Positions 18,499 to 27,113 of a stretch of 64,000 nt of DNA are shown piece by piece. The stretch covers positions 248,001 to 312,000 of the forward strand of contig NZ_LMFO01000023.1 of assembly GCF_001426865.1 (NCBI RefSeq), given 5' to 3'. The notes beneath the pieces are model-generated. The model saw only the letters and a program-made list of their open reading frames with translations, searched no databases and was not told the DNA's origin. Numbering within the stretch: the first letter of the stretch is position 1; every line of letters begins with the position of its first letter. The position numbers and the translations under genes are program-made. This DNA comes from Paenibacillus sp. Root52 (GTDB taxonomy: Bacteria; Bacillota; Bacilli; Paenibacillales; Paenibacillaceae).

Positions 18499-18816
18499 TT
18501 AGGATTGTGCTTTTACCGCTTCTACCGCTTTGGTTAGTACCGCTTCAGCTTGACTAACCGCATGACCAATTTTGACACGTACGACCTTCTTATCGCCGAA
18601 TCGCTCCATATCCTTCACCGTTTGATCCGAAGCAATGAGTACAAAATTAGCCGCTGCAATATCTTCCTCTGTCAGCTTGTTCACTTGACCCATAGCACCT
18701 TGCTGCTCGACTTTGATCTCGTAACCCAATTGAACTGCTGCCTTCTCCAATGCTTTTGCTGCCATTGGCGTGTGAGCAAGCCCTGCGATACATGACGTTA
18801 CACCTACGATTTTCAT
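18499..18816 (-). CDS. PTS fructose-family EIIB component
   Basis: This 105-residue protein is a stand-alone EIIB domain. The phosphorylated cysteine is Cys9 in VTSCIAGLAHT, followed by the MAAKALEKAA helix; both are typical of fructose-specific EIIB. It passes phosphate from EIIA to the incoming sugar at EIIC. Its ATG shares a base with the stop of the EIIA gene (TAATG), so the two are translationally coupled. EIIC begins 28 bases downstream. Confidence 0.93.
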   Translation of the reverse strand: MKIVGVTSCIAGLAHTPMAAKALEKAAVQLGYEIKVEQQGAMGQVNKLTEEDIAAANFVLIASDQTVKDMERFGDKKVVRVKIGHAVSQAEAVLTKAVEAVKAQS

Positions 18817-19271
18817 TATGACACCAATCCTTCCGTATATTGATGAAGCAAGCCATATACATCTTCCGGCTTCGCCGCTGCTGCAATGCCCTCTTTGAAT
18901 GAATCTTCGAGTAATAACGTGGCAAGTGAGGAAATGATCCTCAGATGAGATACGTCCACATGACCCTTCGGTACCAGTATGACAAAAATGTATTTCACGG
19001 GCTTCCCATCATGAGATTCCCAGTCAATCGGCTCGTTCAAACGAATCACCATCACCGCTGGACGAGTCACTGCTTCGCTCTGCGTATGTGGAATTGCGAA
19101 GTGATCTTGCAACCCCGTGGAATAGACCTGTTCACGCTCCCACAAATCAGCTTCAAGCTGCTCGCGGTTACTTGTAATGTGATAACGTTCAGCTTCTGCA
19201 GAAATGAATTGAAATACATCCTCTTTGTTAGGCAATGATTGATCCAGATAAATCTGATCTGTTGTAATCAT
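18816..19271 (-). CDS. PTS fructose/mannitol-family EIIA component
   Basis: This 151-residue cytoplasmic protein is an EIIA of the fructose/mannitol class. The phosphorylated histidine is His62 in FAIPHTQSEAV, and the later EPIDWESHDGKPVKYIFVI segment is typical. It accepts phosphate from HPr. It is the first gene of the operon that includes EIIB, EIIC, the GH38 enzyme and the PRD regulator. A cre-like site lies about 30 bases upstream of its start. Confidence 0.93.
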   Translation of the reverse strand: MITTDQIYLDQSLPNKEDVFQFISAEAERYHITSNREQLEADLWEREQVYSTGLQDHFAIPHTQSEAVTRPAVMVIRLNEPIDWESHDGKPVKYIFVILVPKGHVDVSHLRIISSLATLLLEDSFKEGIAAAAKPEDVYGLLHQYTEGLVS

Positions 19272-19301
19272 GATTCCTGTCTCTCCTCTCTCTCTCCAAC
19301 A

Positions 19302-19317
19302 CGATAAGCGCTTACAA
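19302..19317 (-). promoter_or_regulatory. Probable cre site (CcpA) in front of the PTS operon
   Basis: On the minus strand the sequence TTGTAAGCGCTTATCG fits the cre consensus WTGNAARCGNWWWNCA at all but the last base. It lies 31-46 bases upstream of the EIIA start, where bound CcpA would block transcription or early elongation. This implies catabolite repression of the operon. Confidence 0.8.
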
Positions 19318-19400
19318 GATCATTGTAACGGATTGTTTGACCAGCTTGGATATACAAAATTTCCCCTTCGAACCGGAAAAACATTAAATCAGCCCAAAAA

Positions 19401-19423
19401 CCCCGAGTCAGAAGGACTCAGGG
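19401..19423 (-). terminator. Rho-independent terminator after the small membrane gene
   Basis: On the minus strand CCCTGAGTC and GACTCGGGG form a nine-base stem (one G-T pair) with a five-base loop, followed by TTTTTGGG. It separates the gene at 19532-19822 from the PTS operon. Confidence 0.85.
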
Positions 19424-19531
19424 AAGATAGTGAACTATGATTAATTGAAGGGTGAACGATACCCAGCATGTATTTGTTAACAGTATCTATGTTTTTTTCA
19501 AATACATCCAGGTTGTTTCACGAGCATTTCG

Positions 19532-19822
19532 TTACAAATGTGCCTTCCGTTGCTTCATTCTTGAACGAACACGATAGTACAGACACGCGAAGAGGAGTAG
19601 CCCCGCTTCAATCAATAACATGAATGTCAGATCAGCTCGAACAACCGTCCCGAACGCAACTGTAGATTGCAATTTCTCCGCAGAGGCAAAGCTGTCTGCA
19701 ATAGCCGGTTCATATTGGTACGTTAATATCATACCTTGGATGACTTGCCAACAGATGATGCCTACGGTTAACAGTAAACTTACGATGATGGATTCAAGCA
19801 CCAATGGTTTGTTCAATCTCAT
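19532..19822 (-). CDS. Small two-helix membrane protein, unknown function
   Basis: The 96-residue product has two membrane segments (about residues 10-32 and 65-84) joined by an outside loop of about 30 residues, and a basic C terminus RVRSRMKQRKAHL that should lie in the cytoplasm. I do not recognise the family. It has no close partner on the same strand except the kinase-like gene 40 bases upstream. Confidence 0.65.
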   Translation of the reverse strand: MRLNKPLVLESIIVSLLLTVGIICWQVIQGMILTYQYEPAIADSFASAEKLQSTVAFGTVVRADLTFMLLIEAGLLLFACLYYRVRSRMKQRKAHL

Positions 19823-19862
19823 CGCTTAGTCTTCCTTAGGATTAGGATTGTAGGGTTGAACG

Positions 19863-20408
19863 CTATTCCAAAGCCAATTCCTTCTGCATTACGTTGGAAT
19901 AAATGTGCTTGACCACATCATCCGTAGTTAGACCATCGGTTATAATATGTTGTTCGAACCGCGCATCCTGAAGTGCCTTTAGACATTTAACCGCTTGTTG
20001 GTACGTCCATCCACCCAGCTTATCTCCACGTTTGGCTATTCTCTCATGTAACGTCTCCATTGAAGTCATCAGCGTAAAATGATATAGATCGCTATCTAAT
20101 TCACTAAGCCCACCATGAATATATTCGAAGCGTTCTGTATTATAGATTGTCATCGGTACAATTAGGTGTTTATTATACTTCTGCCTCAGTTCATGAGCGA
20201 TGGTTACGGTAAGGATTTTCCATAGCTCCATATCCTGAAAATCATCTGTTTGCTCTTCCTTCATTCTTACGTCTTCTGGAATTACCTTTCGCAGCATATA
20301 GCCTATTTCTTCAGGGTCAAAGATCATACTGTTTGGTATTAATGGCTGTAGCTGGTTCGCTGCCGACGTTTTACCTGCGCCAAATGCTCCATTGATCATC
20401 ACAATCAT
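19863..20408 (-). CDS. TmrB-like P-loop ATP-binding protein
   Basis: This 181-residue protein has a Walker A motif GAFGAGKT at residues 7-14 and closely follows the pattern of Bacillus subtilis TmrB: DPEEIGYMLR, DDFQDMELWK, a VPMTIYN strand and HFTLMTSMETL. TmrB confers tunicamycin resistance, by a mechanism thought to involve binding of the drug. Whether this protein does so is inference; the family also contains uncharacterised kinase-like members. There is no obvious self-resistance or biosynthetic gene cluster next to it. Confidence 0.82.
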   Translation of the reverse strand: MIVMINGAFGAGKTSAANQLQPLIPNSMIFDPEEIGYMLRKVIPEDVRMKEEQTDDFQDMELWKILTVTIAHELRQKYNKHLIVPMTIYNTERFEYIHGGLSELDSDLYHFTLMTSMETLHERIAKRGDKLGGWTYQQAVKCLKALQDARFEQHIITDGLTTDDVVKHIYSNVMQKELALE

Positions 20409-20463
20409 GTAAGTCCACTCCTCCGTATCACGTTCGTCGTGTATACATATTAAGTTCGCTTCA

Positions 20464-21033
20464 TTATTTAGATAAGAGCTGCTCCAACTGTTGCTTCAAA
20501 CTGACCATGTTCGCATCCACGTACTGATAAAGCATTTCAAATACTTCTTCATTGTCAGATTGCATCAGTAATCCTTCCGCTGCAAGCTGTACTTGTTGCA
20601 TGACCTCATGAATCTGCTGTCCATGCACCTCCAAGGAATTCGTTACCTCCCCTTCAGACAACCCATTCACATTTTCTCTGAGCTGTGCAGTACTCACACC
20701 GTTCGAAGATAACATGTCTTGAATGCTCTGCATAATCTCTGCATCGGTCTCATTACCGATCCGCTGTAATACTGCTGTCGTTTCACTTAAAAATCGCCCA
20801 CTTGAATTTTCCAAATATCCGGCTATTCCATTCATTGATAATTCAGTGTCTAATTCTATAATCAGGATCATTTCTCGTAAGATTTGCGGGAGCTCTGTTC
20901 CACATTCTCTTATCGTTGCAAATTCAGCGCGGTATAGATCCATCGCTACGCTACCCACCACTTCTTCACCTGACATGGATTCAAGTTGATCCAAAGGTAA
21001 TAATTCCTGTAATTCTTCTATTAATTGTTTCAT
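20464..21033 (-). CDS. DMP19/DUF4375-like protein
   Basis: This 189-residue soluble acidic protein contains a segment at about residues 55-90 (NGIAGYLENSSGRFLSE) that resembles the DMP19/DUF4375 pattern, in which a conserved Asn-Ser-Gly element follows a helix. The rest is helical and rich in Glu and Gln with no membrane segment. In Neisseria DMP19 is a DNA mimic protein; no such role is shown for bacilli. The family call is a pattern judgement. Confidence 0.6.
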   Translation of the reverse strand: MKQLIEELQELLPLDQLESMSGEEVVGSVAMDLYRAEFATIRECGTELPQILREMILIIELDTELSMNGIAGYLENSSGRFLSETTAVLQRIGNETDAEIMQSIQDMLSSNGVSTAQLRENVNGLSEGEVTNSLEVHGQQIHEVMQQVQLAAEGLLMQSDNEEVFEMLYQYVDANMVSLKQQLEQLLSK

Positions 21034-21304
21034 TCCTCTGCCTCCAATAATTCTCTATCTTTAACGAACAAATTAACATGACGACTTACCATTATGTGCT
21101 ACCAGAATGCGCCGACACCTCATCCCATCATAGCAGAATATGCTGTACAAGATATGCTGACAGAATACTTACCAGCTTAGTAAACGGATGTGCTGTATCG
21201 TGCTTACAATTTACAAGAAAACGCAATAAGTTAACGTGCCGTTGACTTCTCCATAATGAACGGTTGTTATGATCTTGGCATCAAGAGTCACGGGAGGGAT
21301 GATC

Positions 21305-22462
21305 ATGCGCCTGGCCTTGTTCACGGATACTTATGCTCCAGATACGAATGGCGTTGCTGCCACACTCGAACGTTGGAGTACCCATATGCAGCGCAGAGGG
21401 ATCGAACATCTGTTATTCACACCTAACTCCATTATCGAGAGCAATGATGATTGTCCAGTGCGGCCTGTTGCTAATATCCCATTTTTCCTCTATCCCGAAT
21501 GTCGAATTGCTCTACCCAGCAGAACCTCCACCTACAAACAATTGCAGGCTTTTCAGCCGGATCTGTTACATATCTCCACGCCATTCAATATGGGGCTGCT
21601 TGGCCTCCGCTATGCACACAAATATCATCTTCCGCATGTCGTATCCTATCATACCCACTTCGATCGTTACCTCGAATATTACAGATTAAAAAGCATGATT
21701 CCCCTCTACTGGAAGTATGTCCAATGGTTCCACCGCGGAGCCGACGCTACATTCGCCCCTTCACTGGAGACTCTCGAATGGTTGCACAAACAAGGCATTC
21801 AGCGATTAAAGCAATGGTCGCGCGGAATTGACTGCAATCTATATACACCGGATAAACGAAATTCAGAATTCCGTATTCGTCATGGGATTACTGCTCCGCT
21901 CATCCTGCTCTACGTTGGACGAATCGCGCCTGAGAAGGATATCGGCACACTTACTATGGCGATGCAGCATTTACCGGCTGAGCTGCAATCGCGTATTCAC
22001 TGGGTTATCGTTGGCGATGGACCACTACTCCCCAAAATGCGTCAACAAGCACCAGCAAATGTAACATTCACTGGTTATTTGCATGGGGATGAGCTTGCTC
22101 ATATGTATGCTTCGGCAGATCTATTTGTATTTCCTTCCTGTACGGAAACGTTCGGCAATGTCGTACTGGAGGCTATGGCTTCGGGCTTGCCTGTATTAGC
22201 AGCTAATGCTGGCGGTGTAAGGGATCTTGTCGCTGACCATCGAAGTGGCATATTGTTTGAACCGGGGCGTGCAGATGCACTGATTCGTGAGATAGATCTG
22301 TGGGCAAATCATCCTGAGCAGCTTAAAGTCATGGGCATACATGGGCGAAAACTTGCACATCAGCGGTCATGGGAGAACATCTTCGACCAGCTCATTGCAG
22401 ACTATGAGAAGATTATTGAGCAGCGGAATCGGCGCTTCAAAACAACCTTTTCCTCCGCCTAG
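21305..22462 (+). CDS. GT4-family glycosyltransferase
   Basis: This 385-residue enzyme has a GT-B fold typical of family GT4: N-terminal FTDTYAPDTNGVAATLE, the acceptor-side VSYHTHFDRYLEYY, and the donor-binding domain with YVGRIAPEKD and the E-x7-E motif in CTETFGNVVLEAMASGLP. It resembles enzymes that add mannose or glucose to lipid acceptors in the membrane. I start it at ATG 21305, six bases after GGGAGGG; an ATG at 21299 touches the ribosome binding site. It is alone on the plus strand. Confidence 0.88.
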   Translation: MRLALFTDTYAPDTNGVAATLERWSTHMQRRGIEHLLFTPNSIIESNDDCPVRPVANIPFFLYPECRIALPSRTSTYKQLQAFQPDLLHISTPFNMGLLGLRYAHKYHLPHVVSYHTHFDRYLEYYRLKSMIPLYWKYVQWFHRGADATFAPSLETLEWLHKQGIQRLKQWSRGIDCNLYTPDKRNSEFRIRHGITAPLILLYVGRIAPEKDIGTLTMAMQHLPAELQSRIHWVIVGDGPLLPKMRQQAPANVTFTGYLHGDELAHMYASADLFVFPSCTETFGNVVLEAMASGLPVLAANAGGVRDLVADHRSGILFEPGRADALIREIDLWANHPEQLKVMGIHGRKLAHQRSWENIFDQLIADYEKIIEQRNRRFKTTFSSA

Positions 22463-22549
22463 GCTCACCCTCCAATCTACCTGCGGCAGGTTTGCATTCA
22501 AACTCCTGACGCAGGTACAAATTGGGATAGTATGTGTTTATTATGCCAC

Positions 22550-23578
22550 CTATGTTGCAGGAACCGGTTGGTACCCTGGTGTGGTGTAGATCCGATTCAG
22601 AACCGACGTTTGCTGCGTACCGTTAGGGCCATTCACAACCGTTTGTCCCCAATTCGTCAGTGCACCCCCTGGACCATTATTCAGATCAAGGTACTCCACA
22701 CCACCGCCATTTCCATACCAAGACCAGGCGAGCCAGCCTACTCCTTTTTGCTGAGCGTAACTCATAATAGTCGCCTCATCCACGTCACCACTGGTATGCT
22801 GGAAGCCGAACTCTCCAACGATAACAGGCACGCCAATAGCGAGCGCTTGATCAATGTTATTTTTTACCGTGGCTGCATCTCCGCCTGCATATTCATACAT
22901 GTGAATGGAGAAGATCGTGTTCGCGAGTGGGTCGGAGTTAAAGACATCTAATCCTTTGTCAAAGATCGCCGTTGGGTACTGCCCCCATCCTGCTGTATCT
23001 ACCACAAGGGTATTGCGAATCCCCGCCTGACGAAGCTCAGGAATGACCTGCTGATATCCGGCAGCCCAGACATCCGTGCCCCATGAACCATACCACTCGT
23101 TGGCGATGTTCACGATGACACGATCCTCCTTACCAATTAGCGCCTGCTTGATGCTGATAAAATAATCCGAAGCCTTCTTAAGCTCCGCTATACTATCGGA
23201 ACCGGTTGCATCATGAACTTCCAGCATAACTGTCAGCTGGTACTGATCACAGAGTGCTAGAATTCGCTCCACATCAGCAAGCGAGTCTGCTGTCCAGCGG
23301 CTTCCATTCGATAGTACGACTCGTACAGTGTTGGAACCTGTCGCCGCGATAGCTGGAATCGCAGTTTCCAGATCGTTCTTAAACCAGGTATGCGCATGGT
23401 TTATACCACGCATAACAAACGGAGCTCCCGTAGCATCCAATAGATTAGTACCGCTTACATGAAATCCTTGCACAGGACTTGCATTTGCCGAAGCCGAGTG
23501 GGGTGAATATGCGACAGATACTAACATGAACGATAAGGTCAACAGAACGGCTTTTCGTAACCAACAACCAATAGGCAT
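22550..23578 (-). CDS. Secreted GH5 endo-beta-mannanase-like enzyme
   Basis: The 342-residue product has a Sec signal peptide (basic MPIGCWLRK, hydrophobic core, likely cut after SASA near residue 32) and a GH5 catalytic domain. The acid/base is Glu161 in NIANEWYGSW and the nucleophile Glu256 in PVIVGEFGF; the opening GFHVSGTNLLDATGAPFVM is typical of subfamily-8 mannanases. Such enzymes cut beta-1,4-mannan in plant material. Many relatives carry a C-terminal carbohydrate-binding module; this one stops shortly after the catalytic domain. The ATG at 23578 follows AAGGAGG by nine bases; an adjoining TTG is an alternative start. Confidence 0.88.
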   Translation of the reverse strand: MPIGCWLRKAVLLTLSFMLVSVAYSPHSASANASPVQGFHVSGTNLLDATGAPFVMRGINHAHTWFKNDLETAIPAIAATGSNTVRVVLSNGSRWTADSLADVERILALCDQYQLTVMLEVHDATGSDSIAELKKASDYFISIKQALIGKEDRVIVNIANEWYGSWGTDVWAAGYQQVIPELRQAGIRNTLVVDTAGWGQYPTAIFDKGLDVFNSDPLANTIFSIHMYEYAGGDAATVKNNIDQALAIGVPVIVGEFGFQHTSGDVDEATIMSYAQQKGVGWLAWSWYGNGGGVEYLDLNNGPGGALTNWGQTVVNGPNGTQQTSVLNRIYTTPGYQPVPAT

Positions 23579-23888
23579 CAACTAAAACCTCCTTCATGGA
23601 ATGGGTTAAGCTTCGCTTACGGTATGCATGCACATAGAAGCCATACAGATCACTAACGTTGCATTGTTCCTCTATCACCTCCCGAATACCTTAAATATAC
23701 TATAAAATGACGAAGAACACTGGAATTATTTAGAATATTTTAAATATTTTTATGAAATTATGTATGTACTCGTTCTATCGCTCGTGCATTCCACTAGTCA
23801 TGGAACTGAAAATAATAAAAAACATGATTCAGTTAAGAACCATGCTTGGTTAAACCTAGTTTCATAATCGTCATCTTGACTCTTAAAT
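23579..23888. other. Intergenic gap upstream of the GH5 gene
   Basis: The gap holds the GH5 ribosome binding site and an AT-rich stretch at about 23690-23770 that probably contains its promoter, although I could not fix a clear -35/-10 pair. A weak palindrome AACCATGCTTGGTT lies near 23841. I see no additional gene. Confidence 0.45.
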
Positions 23889-24539
23889 CTATTTGCTTAT
23901 TTTGCTATAGGGAACTTTAACATCAACGAATCCTGCAGCGTATGGGGCAACTTCATAAGGATAGAAGCGAATTACGATCCCCTTATCATAGAGGTAAAAT
24001 GCAGGCTCTTGATCTAATGGGAAATCATTAATATTTTCTTCAAAGATACCTTGATTCGCATTATACATCGCTCTAAGGCTGCTTGAGATCGAGTCTTCTA
24101 AATTGGCTAGTTGGTCATCATTTTGCACAAAATTTATAAACTTCAGTTTCTTGCCCGTTCTAAGATCATAGTTGTAGGACGTAGAGGATGGAAAACCATG
24201 TGCTGCTCCTGCATAAATATAATCCTCGTACACAACAGATATCTTTTCTTTCTGATTGAATTTCACTGTAGCACTTGTGGTGCTTACAGAGTACTTTTTA
24301 TTTTCCCTTTTAATCTTTTTGTCTGCACTCACAATGTTAACTGCATGTACCTTAAACATCTTATTAAGCTTCGCTGTCACACTCTTGTTTCCACCTGAAA
24401 GCTCTATGTACGGTTGGCCTTTGTAATAAAGCACTTTCGATTTCACTGCAATCGTACCTGCTGCACTTGCATCTGCTGTAGGTAAGACGATTGTAGTGAT
24501 TAAAGCAAGAATAAGAACATACACCCATCTGAATTTCAT
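23889..24539 (-). CDS. Secreted DUF3298 (RsiV/PdaC-like) domain protein
   Basis: The 216-residue protein has a signal peptide ending near ADASAAG (residue 27) and then a DUF4163/DUF3298-type domain: YEDYIYAGAAHGFPSSTSYN in the middle, NYDLRTGKKLKF, and the C-terminal FYLYDKGIVIRFYPYEVAPY and DVKVPYSKI. These domains occur in the anti-sigma factor RsiV, in peptidoglycan deacetylase PdaC and in stand-alone secreted proteins of bacilli. This copy has no catalytic domain attached, so its role is unknown. Confidence 0.8.
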   Translation of the reverse strand: MKFRWVYVLILALITTIVLPTADASAAGTIAVKSKVLYYKGQPYIELSGGNKSVTAKLNKMFKVHAVNIVSADKKIKRENKKYSVSTTSATVKFNQKEKISVVYEDYIYAGAAHGFPSSTSYNYDLRTGKKLKFINFVQNDDQLANLEDSISSSLRAMYNANQGIFEENINDFPLDQEPAFYLYDKGIVIRFYPYEVAPYAAGFVDVKVPYSKISK

Positions 24540-24648
24540 GATTCACCTCTAGATTTCCACATCGGCTGTGGGATTGTCTGCTTACATATGCCAAACGTAA
24601 TTATATTAACCTTTCCTATTTTTAACAAGTAAGATATCCATTAATTTT

Positions 24649-25638
24649 TCACTCCGACATGTACTCCGAAATCCAGAGTTCTACGCTCGTTCCTTGTGCG
24701 TGAAGCCTGACCTTGCCCCCAATAGGGAAGGTAAAGTGTGGTGCGGTATGTCCAAAATCGACATCTGCAATAACCGGAATCTGCGTTAATTCTCGCTTGC
24801 TGCGAATGATTTTCTCTAATAATTGCAGTGTCATTCCTGATGCTCTCTGGAATCTACCAATGACTAGCCCTCTCACCTGTTCGAACCCAGGCTGATGAAT
24901 AAGTGATTGGAGATCACGATCGAATGTAGACGGGTCGGCCATATAGTCATCCTCAACGAACAGAACTGTCTCTTCTAGAGATGGCATATATTCTGTACCT
25001 TGAAGTAGATTCAATGTGCATAGATTGCCGCCAATAATGGTTCCTTCTGCCTGTCCTTCGTTCAGAATCACCGGCCCTTGGTTCGTAATAAACTGACGAT
25101 TCTCCTGATCCCGATACCACGCATCATCACTCCATGCTTCAGAGGGTGTAACGTGAATTAAATCGGCCGATCCCATCATCATTTTCTCGAAAAACTCGAC
25201 GGTGTATTCATTGCCATGAAGTATAGCAAACGTCGAGAACGCAGGACCCGAATAGGTTATCAGCCCTGTCTTCGTATAGATAGCGGTACTCAATGCAGTA
25301 ATATCGGAGTAGCCACAGAACCGCTTCGGATTGGCCTGAATAAGTGAATAGTCGATATATTGCAGCAACTGATTGGAGTTGAACCCACCAATAGTTGCCA
25401 GTATTCCTTTGACTTGCGGATCAGCAAAGGCTGCATGCAAATCTTGAATACGCGATTCAATAGAGGACGAAGCAAAATCATCCATCTCATATGCGTTAGC
25501 CGAAAAAGAGACGATTAGACCCAAGGCCTCCAATCGTTCTTTGGCTAGTTTAATATGCTCCTCTTCTATAATGGAGAGACTTCTCGATGGGGAGATCACA
25601 CGAACTTCGTCTCCTGGTTGCAGTTTAGGTGCTATCAT
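24649..25638 (-). CDS. S66-family LD-carboxypeptidase / MccF-like peptidase
   Basis: This 329-residue cytoplasmic protein has the S66 Ser-Glu-His triad pattern: Ser111 in FCGYSDITALS, glutamate in LFVEDDYMADPS, and histidine in DFGHTAPHFTFP. The LD-carboxypeptidases of this family trim murein tetrapeptides; MccF members cleave microcin C-type peptidyl nucleotides and give immunity. The VEDDY and FGHT patterns fit the MccF side better, though this is a judgement by eye. AAGGAGG lies eight bases before the ATG. Confidence 0.85.
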   Translation of the reverse strand: MIAPKLQPGDEVRVISPSRSLSIIEEEHIKLAKERLEALGLIVSFSANAYEMDDFASSSIESRIQDLHAAFADPQVKGILATIGGFNSNQLLQYIDYSLIQANPKRFCGYSDITALSTAIYTKTGLITYSGPAFSTFAILHGNEYTVEFFEKMMMGSADLIHVTPSEAWSDDAWYRDQENRQFITNQGPVILNEGQAEGTIIGGNLCTLNLLQGTEYMPSLEETVLFVEDDYMADPSTFDRDLQSLIHQPGFEQVRGLVIGRFQRASGMTLQLLEKIIRSKRELTQIPVIADVDFGHTAPHFTFPIGGKVRLHAQGTSVELWISEYMSE

Positions 25639-25708
25639 AGGGAAAATTCCTCCTTATTTCTTTTTAGAAGATTCACACCATTCTACATGAAAATCCATAA
25701 TTAGGATA

Positions 25709-26515
25709 TCAATAGATGAGCTTAAATGCCTTCAATGCATGCATAATCCCATCCTCACTTGCTTTTCGCGTAATATAATCTGCGCTTAACTTAATGCGTT
25801 CTCCCCCGTTCCCCATCGCAACACCCAGACCAACATACTCCAACAGATCGATATCATTCTCACCGTCTCCAAACGCCATTGCCTCTTCTCGGGAAATGTT
25901 TAGAAACGTGAGTACTTTCTCAGCAGCGGATGACTTGGATACCATATTCTCTTCTAGCACATTGGATACATACTCATGGAAACGCACAAAATTCAGGGAT
26001 GGAAACTGCCTATGATATATCTCCGCTTCCGCTTGATCTGCATATAGACAGAGACAATATATTTCGCTATCTAACGAATTAATTCTCCCAGGGTACTCCA
26101 TAATGCCCAACGTGTCTCTTAATGCATCCGTAATACGTACATCGGTTTCAAAGTCCCCGTTCATCTCAAACGTCTCTGTAAAATAGGAAATACCATGACC
26201 ATTCTCCTGTGCAAATTCGCTGAACGTTCTTACCATGTCGGGTGAGAGTACAGACTTATGGATCACTTGTTCTCCACTCTTAATCAAGGCACCATTGGCT
26301 GAAATGATCGTATCGATGCCCAATCTCCTGAATTCCTCACATAGATTATAGGGTCTGCCTGTTACTAAGACGACTTGGATTCCTCGGCGAAGCAGCTCTT
26401 GAATCGATCGCTCTGTTCGAGGTGATAGCGTTCGATCCACCTCACTTAATAAAGTTCCATCTATATCCATGAATACAATTTTAATCATTTCATGCATGTG
26501 CTTTGGCTTGTCCAC
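25709..26515 (-). CDS. HAD-superfamily hydrolase, Cof type
   Basis: This 268-residue phosphatase has HAD motif I MDIDGTLLS, motif II VLVTGRP, the Lys of motif III in the middle, and motif IV GDGENDIDLLEYVGLGVAMGNG, with a type C2B cap between. Cof-type enzymes act on sugar phosphates and nucleotide-like compounds. The start is GTG at 26515, eight bases after AGGAGG; ATG codons further in are less well placed. It is divergent from the ECF sigma gene. Confidence 0.9.
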   Translation of the reverse strand: MDKPKHMHEMIKIVFMDIDGTLLSEVDRTLSPRTERSIQELLRRGIQVVLVTGRPYNLCEEFRRLGIDTIISANGALIKSGEQVIHKSVLSPDMVRTFSEFAQENGHGISYFTETFEMNGDFETDVRITDALRDTLGIMEYPGRINSLDSEIYCLCLYADQAEAEIYHRQFPSLNFVRFHEYVSNVLEENMVSKSSAAEKVLTFLNISREEAMAFGDGENDIDLLEYVGLGVAMGNGGERIKLSADYITRKASEDGIMHALKAFKLIY

Positions 26516-26601
26516 AAAATTAACCTCCTAACATTTTCAAATGTACTGTAACATAATTGACATTGCGCCGTTGTCTTAAGAGAAGGAGGAGGAAACTTGA
26601 A

Positions 26602-27111
26602 ATGAGGAGTGATCTATATGCCGAACTATTCAAGCAGTACCAATCCTCCCTGCATCTCTATCTCTACCGCATGTGTGGATCTCAGGAGACCGCTGAGGAG
26701 TTAGTTCAAGAAACATTCTACAGGGCTATGGTATCTATGAAAGCCGAGCATGCAAGCTACGCCAGAGCGTGGTTGTACAAAGTAGCCCGGCACTTATTTA
26801 TTGATTGGTATCGTAAACAACGTGGTGAAATGCAAATGAATCGGGAACTGGAACAGCAAGGTTCAGAAAATACATACCGTTCTCCAGAGGAAGTACTTAA
26901 CGCACGTGAACGAACCATTCGTATTCAACAGGTGATGAAGAAGCTTCCTGAACAGTATCGAACCATATTGTTACTACGCGAAATGAACGAGTTATCTTAC
27001 AAGGAGCTTTGCGAAATTCTGGATATGAATATGAACCAGGTCAAGGTTACCCTTTTTCGTGCCAGAGAACGATTCAAAGCAGAGATGCTTCAAATGAAAG
27101 GAGACGATTGA
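26602..27111 (+). CDS. ECF-family RNA polymerase sigma factor
   Basis: This 169-residue sigma factor has region 2 (LYRMCGSQETAEELVQETF and AWLYKVARHLFIDWYRK) and region 4 (LPEQYRTILLLREMNELSY and MNQVKVTLFRARERFK). AGGAGG lies about ten bases before the ATG, preferred over a longer frame from 26557. It is followed, two bases after the stop, by a gene for a membrane anti-sigma factor that appears frameshifted, so its activity may be altered. Such pairs usually control their own promoter and envelope-stress genes. Confidence 0.9.
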   Translation: MRSDLYAELFKQYQSSLHLYLYRMCGSQETAEELVQETFYRAMVSMKAEHASYARAWLYKVARHLFIDWYRKQRGEMQMNRELEQQGSENTYRSPEEVLNARERTIRIQQVMKKLPEQYRTILLLREMNELSYKELCEILDMNMNQVKVTLFRARERFKAEMLQMKGDD

Positions 27112-27113
27112 GA

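Noticed and set aside
23445..23678. A 77-codon frame overlapping the GH5 start, preceded by GGGAGGTGAT
   Set aside because: A leader peptide is possible because of the ribosome binding site, but the frame runs into the GH5 signal-peptide region in another frame and its sequence looks like read-through of non-coding DNA.
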